A stretch of DNA of 64,000 nt from Maniola hyperantus (Eukaryota > Arthropoda > Insecta > Lepidoptera > Nymphalidae), in NCBI RefSeq assembly GCF_902806685.2, contig NC_048543.1, forward strand, positions 6,366,106 to 6,430,105. The letters run 5' to 3'. The position numbers and the translations under genes are program-made. Positions 61,388 through 64,000 of this stretch are shown here, piece after piece. Position 1 is the first letter of the stretch, and each line of letters starts with the position of its first letter. The notes under the pieces were generated by a model. It ran no database searches. It saw only the letters and a program-made list of their open reading frames with translations, and was not told where the DNA came from.

Positions 61388-62032
61388 TTTTTATATATTT
61401 CTAAAAACTCATAGTAAACGTAAAAAAATATCGTTTTCTCTTTATAAATTGAATAAGTTATTAAGTAAGACTTACAACAAAGTGATCTTTGCAAAAATAA
61501 ATTTGGGTTGAAGTCGTTAGTCATATAGGATCCCTTTAAGCAAGTCTTTGCGTGTTACGTATATTTATTTCACTGGGCACTCTAATCCACAACTTTCCTG
61601 TGGTCTTTACCGATGCGTTTTTTACATTCTCGGATGATACAATAACGATAATTACTATATTTTTCATGTAAACTAGTATAGAAGTCATGTTTATTAAACT
61701 TTGGGAGGTTATGCTGTTGTTTACAAATGCATGACGTCAGAGCACAGATAATCTATCGGCCAAACATGGCCGACAGTGTTTTCACCTGTCTAAGAAAAAT
61801 ATTTTTTTAAATTAAAGTTTTACGGTTTTTAGGGCGCAAAAAAATATAGTGTTAATTTTTTTGATATAATAGGACAAATATTAACCATTTAAGACCAACT
61901 TAAAAAAAATGTCAAGTAGCCTATTAGGTTACATTAACAGCTTTTTTTGTGACTAATAAAAAAATCTTTCTTTTTACAAAATAGCAACAATAGGTACCTA
62001 CTCAGTAACTTGACAAGTATTTACTTAACAAG
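61388..62032. other. Unrecognised AT-rich stretch
   Basis: No feature recognised. Confidence 0.35.
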
Positions 62033-62175
62033 TATAGTACTCGACAGGTCGAGATGGCAATCGGGGTATGAGGAGGAAGAACGCCACGCACATCCGCACG
62101 TCACTCGCGCTCGCCCGCAGACGGTTAGCGCGGGGTTCCCTCCCCGATTGTCATCTCGACCTGTCGCTAACTATA
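62033..62175. mobile_element. Family G MITE, full length
   Basis: TATAGTACTCGACAGGTCGA GATGGCAATCGGGG left and CCCCGATTGTCATCTCGACC TGTCGCTAACTATA right. About 30 bases of near-perfect terminal inverted repeat, which makes this a good reference copy. Confidence 0.8.
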
Positions 62176-63094
62176 AGTGAATTATTTTCTAAAAATATTC
62201 GAATGATCGTTAATGAGTGCTGAGTGGTTACAAAAAGCTTATAAACATAGCTTTCAATGTACTACTGCCTTAACCATGCTCTAATAAAAAAGCTCTCACA
62301 TTGTAAAGCCGCCGCACTCATGCCGAGATTTAATTGAAACCTACGGAATCCAACGCGACTCGACTCGAGTCATTTCGACACGGGTCAACTCCATGTCAAA
62401 TGTGTCGTACACGGTAGTAATTACCGGCATCGCAGTTGCTGACAGAAATAGAGTGACGTCAAGTGATCGAGGCCGATATACTCGCACATGAGCACTGCAT
62501 GAGGCTGCAGCCATTTATGCCTTATCAATTTCCACTTTACCCCCTCTTGACGTAATTGGACGACGCACTCAGTCTCTCCAAACGGTTGGTTGTGTATATT
62601 TGCTCTTCAAAGATTTATGACGTTCTATAACCGAACAGATTAATAATAATTTACACAGACCGTACCTAAATAAAACACAAATAGGCTGTAAACAGCTATA
62701 AATTTTATTTTTGTTGTTGTTTTCCTTACGATTTCCAAGAAATTCCATTTTGATTGTATTTAGACTTTCGACCAACAGTTTTGGCATGGATACGGGCAAT
62801 AATTACTTTTGGAAATTCCATTCCCAAGGGATTTTCTTAAATTTCGGGATAGGTCAGCTGGTAATATTAATATAAGGTTTACCCATTGATATTTGGCTGA
62901 CCCATGAAGAAATAGATTAATGTTGATATTTGATTGTTTTAGCCTTCAGTGCCATCAGTGAGTTACTGCTGCTATAAACACTGAAAGCTTCAAATAAAGC
63001 CTCACTCATTCGCTAAATGAAAGAAAAAACATACGAAACCGTAATAATAATAAAATCGGTTGATCGAGAACGTATTGAAATTAAGTGTATTAAG
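62176..63094. other. Unrecognised stretch
   Basis: 62290-62560 is of mixed composition (CGACTCGACTCGAGTCATTT CGACACGGGTC) without a recognised frame or copy. The rest is AT-rich. Confidence 0.35.
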
Positions 63095-63335
63095 GGGTCC
63101 AAAAATAATTTTAACCCTTCGGATCCTGAGGGATTAGTCAGCGCGGTGAGCCGCTCACCCTTTAAATCTGGTGCAAGAGCACAGACTAGCCAAATAATCC
63201 CGGATTGGCGCCCTTCCACCAATATGCGCCCTGAATCAAGTAAATGAGAAAACTTTTTAATTGGAATTTCAAATAGGCGCTCGTGTATCTACACGAGAGC
63301 CGTCCGCGGATCGACAACGTCCCGGCTATCTGTTT
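63095..63335 (+). repeat. Unassigned dispersed repeat X7, copy 2
   Basis: GCGGTGAGCCGCTCACCCTT TAAATCTG, CCCTGAATCAAGTAAATGAG AAAACTTT, TTGGAATTTCAAATAGGCGC and GATCGACAACGTCCCGGCTA TCTG are the inverse of 48400-48615. The frame at 63017-63247 overlaps it. Confidence 0.65.
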
Positions 63336-64000
63336 TAATTGTTATCAAAACAATATACCACTTTAATCACCCTACTACATATTTATGATGTCCTCTTACC
63401 TAAGCTTATTTAAAAGTTTTAATGTAGGGACCTACGCTGTATTATTTTTCACATTTTACGACTTCTTCGCCCTTACAATTTTAGAATTGAATAAAATGTG
63501 TAACTGTCGCAGTAGAGTTTTAATAAAAATTTACCTGTCAAGCCAACATGCGCTCCCTTTTCATTTTTATTTCTCTCCCTGCGTTGTACCTATTTGCTAT
63601 TAGTGAGGGTCGTGACGCTTTCCAACGATACGATAATATGTACTTAGTAGGAGTTTTCTTGAGATTTGTAATGCGGCGCGATTCATGTGATAAAAAGCGC
63701 TGCCTAGACTTCGTGACCTGACAGCCAATAGTCTCAAAAAATCGGATGCTCAAGACCGGGCAAAGAGCATAATGGCATAGTGGCATAATGTAAAAAGCGG
63801 ACCATAGGCACGTACGTGGGACAACTTAAGTCGAGAAGAAAAAGTAATTAGATAATTCCGCGTAAGTAAATCTCATCCGATAACATTTGTACTTTTGTAT
63901 TTTTGCTAAAAAAATATTGTATTTCATCAATATATTTAATACAATTCGCGACGTTATCAAGGGTTAAGCACTGTAAAATTTGCCCAGCTAAGGCCGAAAT
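63336..64000. other. Unrecognised stretch to the window end
   Basis: Short frames at 63385-63603 (plus) and 63538-63786 (minus) overlap each other and have no recognised domain. Confidence 0.35.

Overview
The window is animal nuclear DNA, almost certainly from a moth or butterfly (Lepidoptera). It is AT-rich, has no gene-dense strand, and is covered with short repeats of types that are abundant in lepidopteran genomes. These include Helitron-like elements ending in a hairpin plus CTAG, tRNA-derived SINEs with (GAT)n tails, 3' ends of R1-like and RTE-like LINEs, and GC-rich inverted-repeat MITEs. Family assignments come from reading motifs; no database search was possible.

I find no host protein-coding gene that I can support. 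The open frames are all short. The few with protein-like content are broken retrotransposon ends: an R1-like C-terminus near 4.4-4.6 kb, a reverse-transcriptase C-terminus at 18.57-18.97 kb, and several RTE-like C-termini near 13.9, 15.1, 39.7 and 46.5 kb. The window is best read as an intergenic or long intronic tract made of layered transposon insertions between stretches of unrecognised AT-rich DNA.

Layout. 0-9 kb: Helitron-like copies, a possible hAT MITE, an R1-like LINE tail nested with target duplication in another repeat, a perfect 122-bp-arm palindrome at 6858-7105, and SINEs. 9-17 kb: SINE, degenerate tandem repeats, Helitron-like ends facing each other, RTE-like tails, and two dispersed families with copies on both sides of 13 kb. 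17-26 kb: mostly unrecognised sequence, a LINE reverse-transcriptase relic, an inverted pair of one repeat family, and a GC-rich island near 25 kb. 26.4-27.95 kb: a recent tandem array of two repeat units. 28-36 kb: MITEs, a tRNA-like sequence, and long unrecognised stretches. 36-41 kb: local duplications, a (GT)n microsatellite, a chimeric RTE-like element and several short hairpins. 41-52 kb: Helitron-like copies, a LINE tail with (CTAT)n, SINE and RTE fragments, and unrecognised DNA. 52-64 kb: four GC-rich MITEs, a 3'-UTR-type LINE insertion with a 16-bp target duplication, a head-to-head SINE pair and more dispersed repeats.

No gene network can be inferred. What the sequence records is transposon history: who inserted into whom, tandem amplification, and families known here only from their copies within the window. 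The strongest items for a second look are the perfect palindrome, the tandem array, the nested LINE insertions with intact target duplications, and several repeat pairs I cannot assign to any family.
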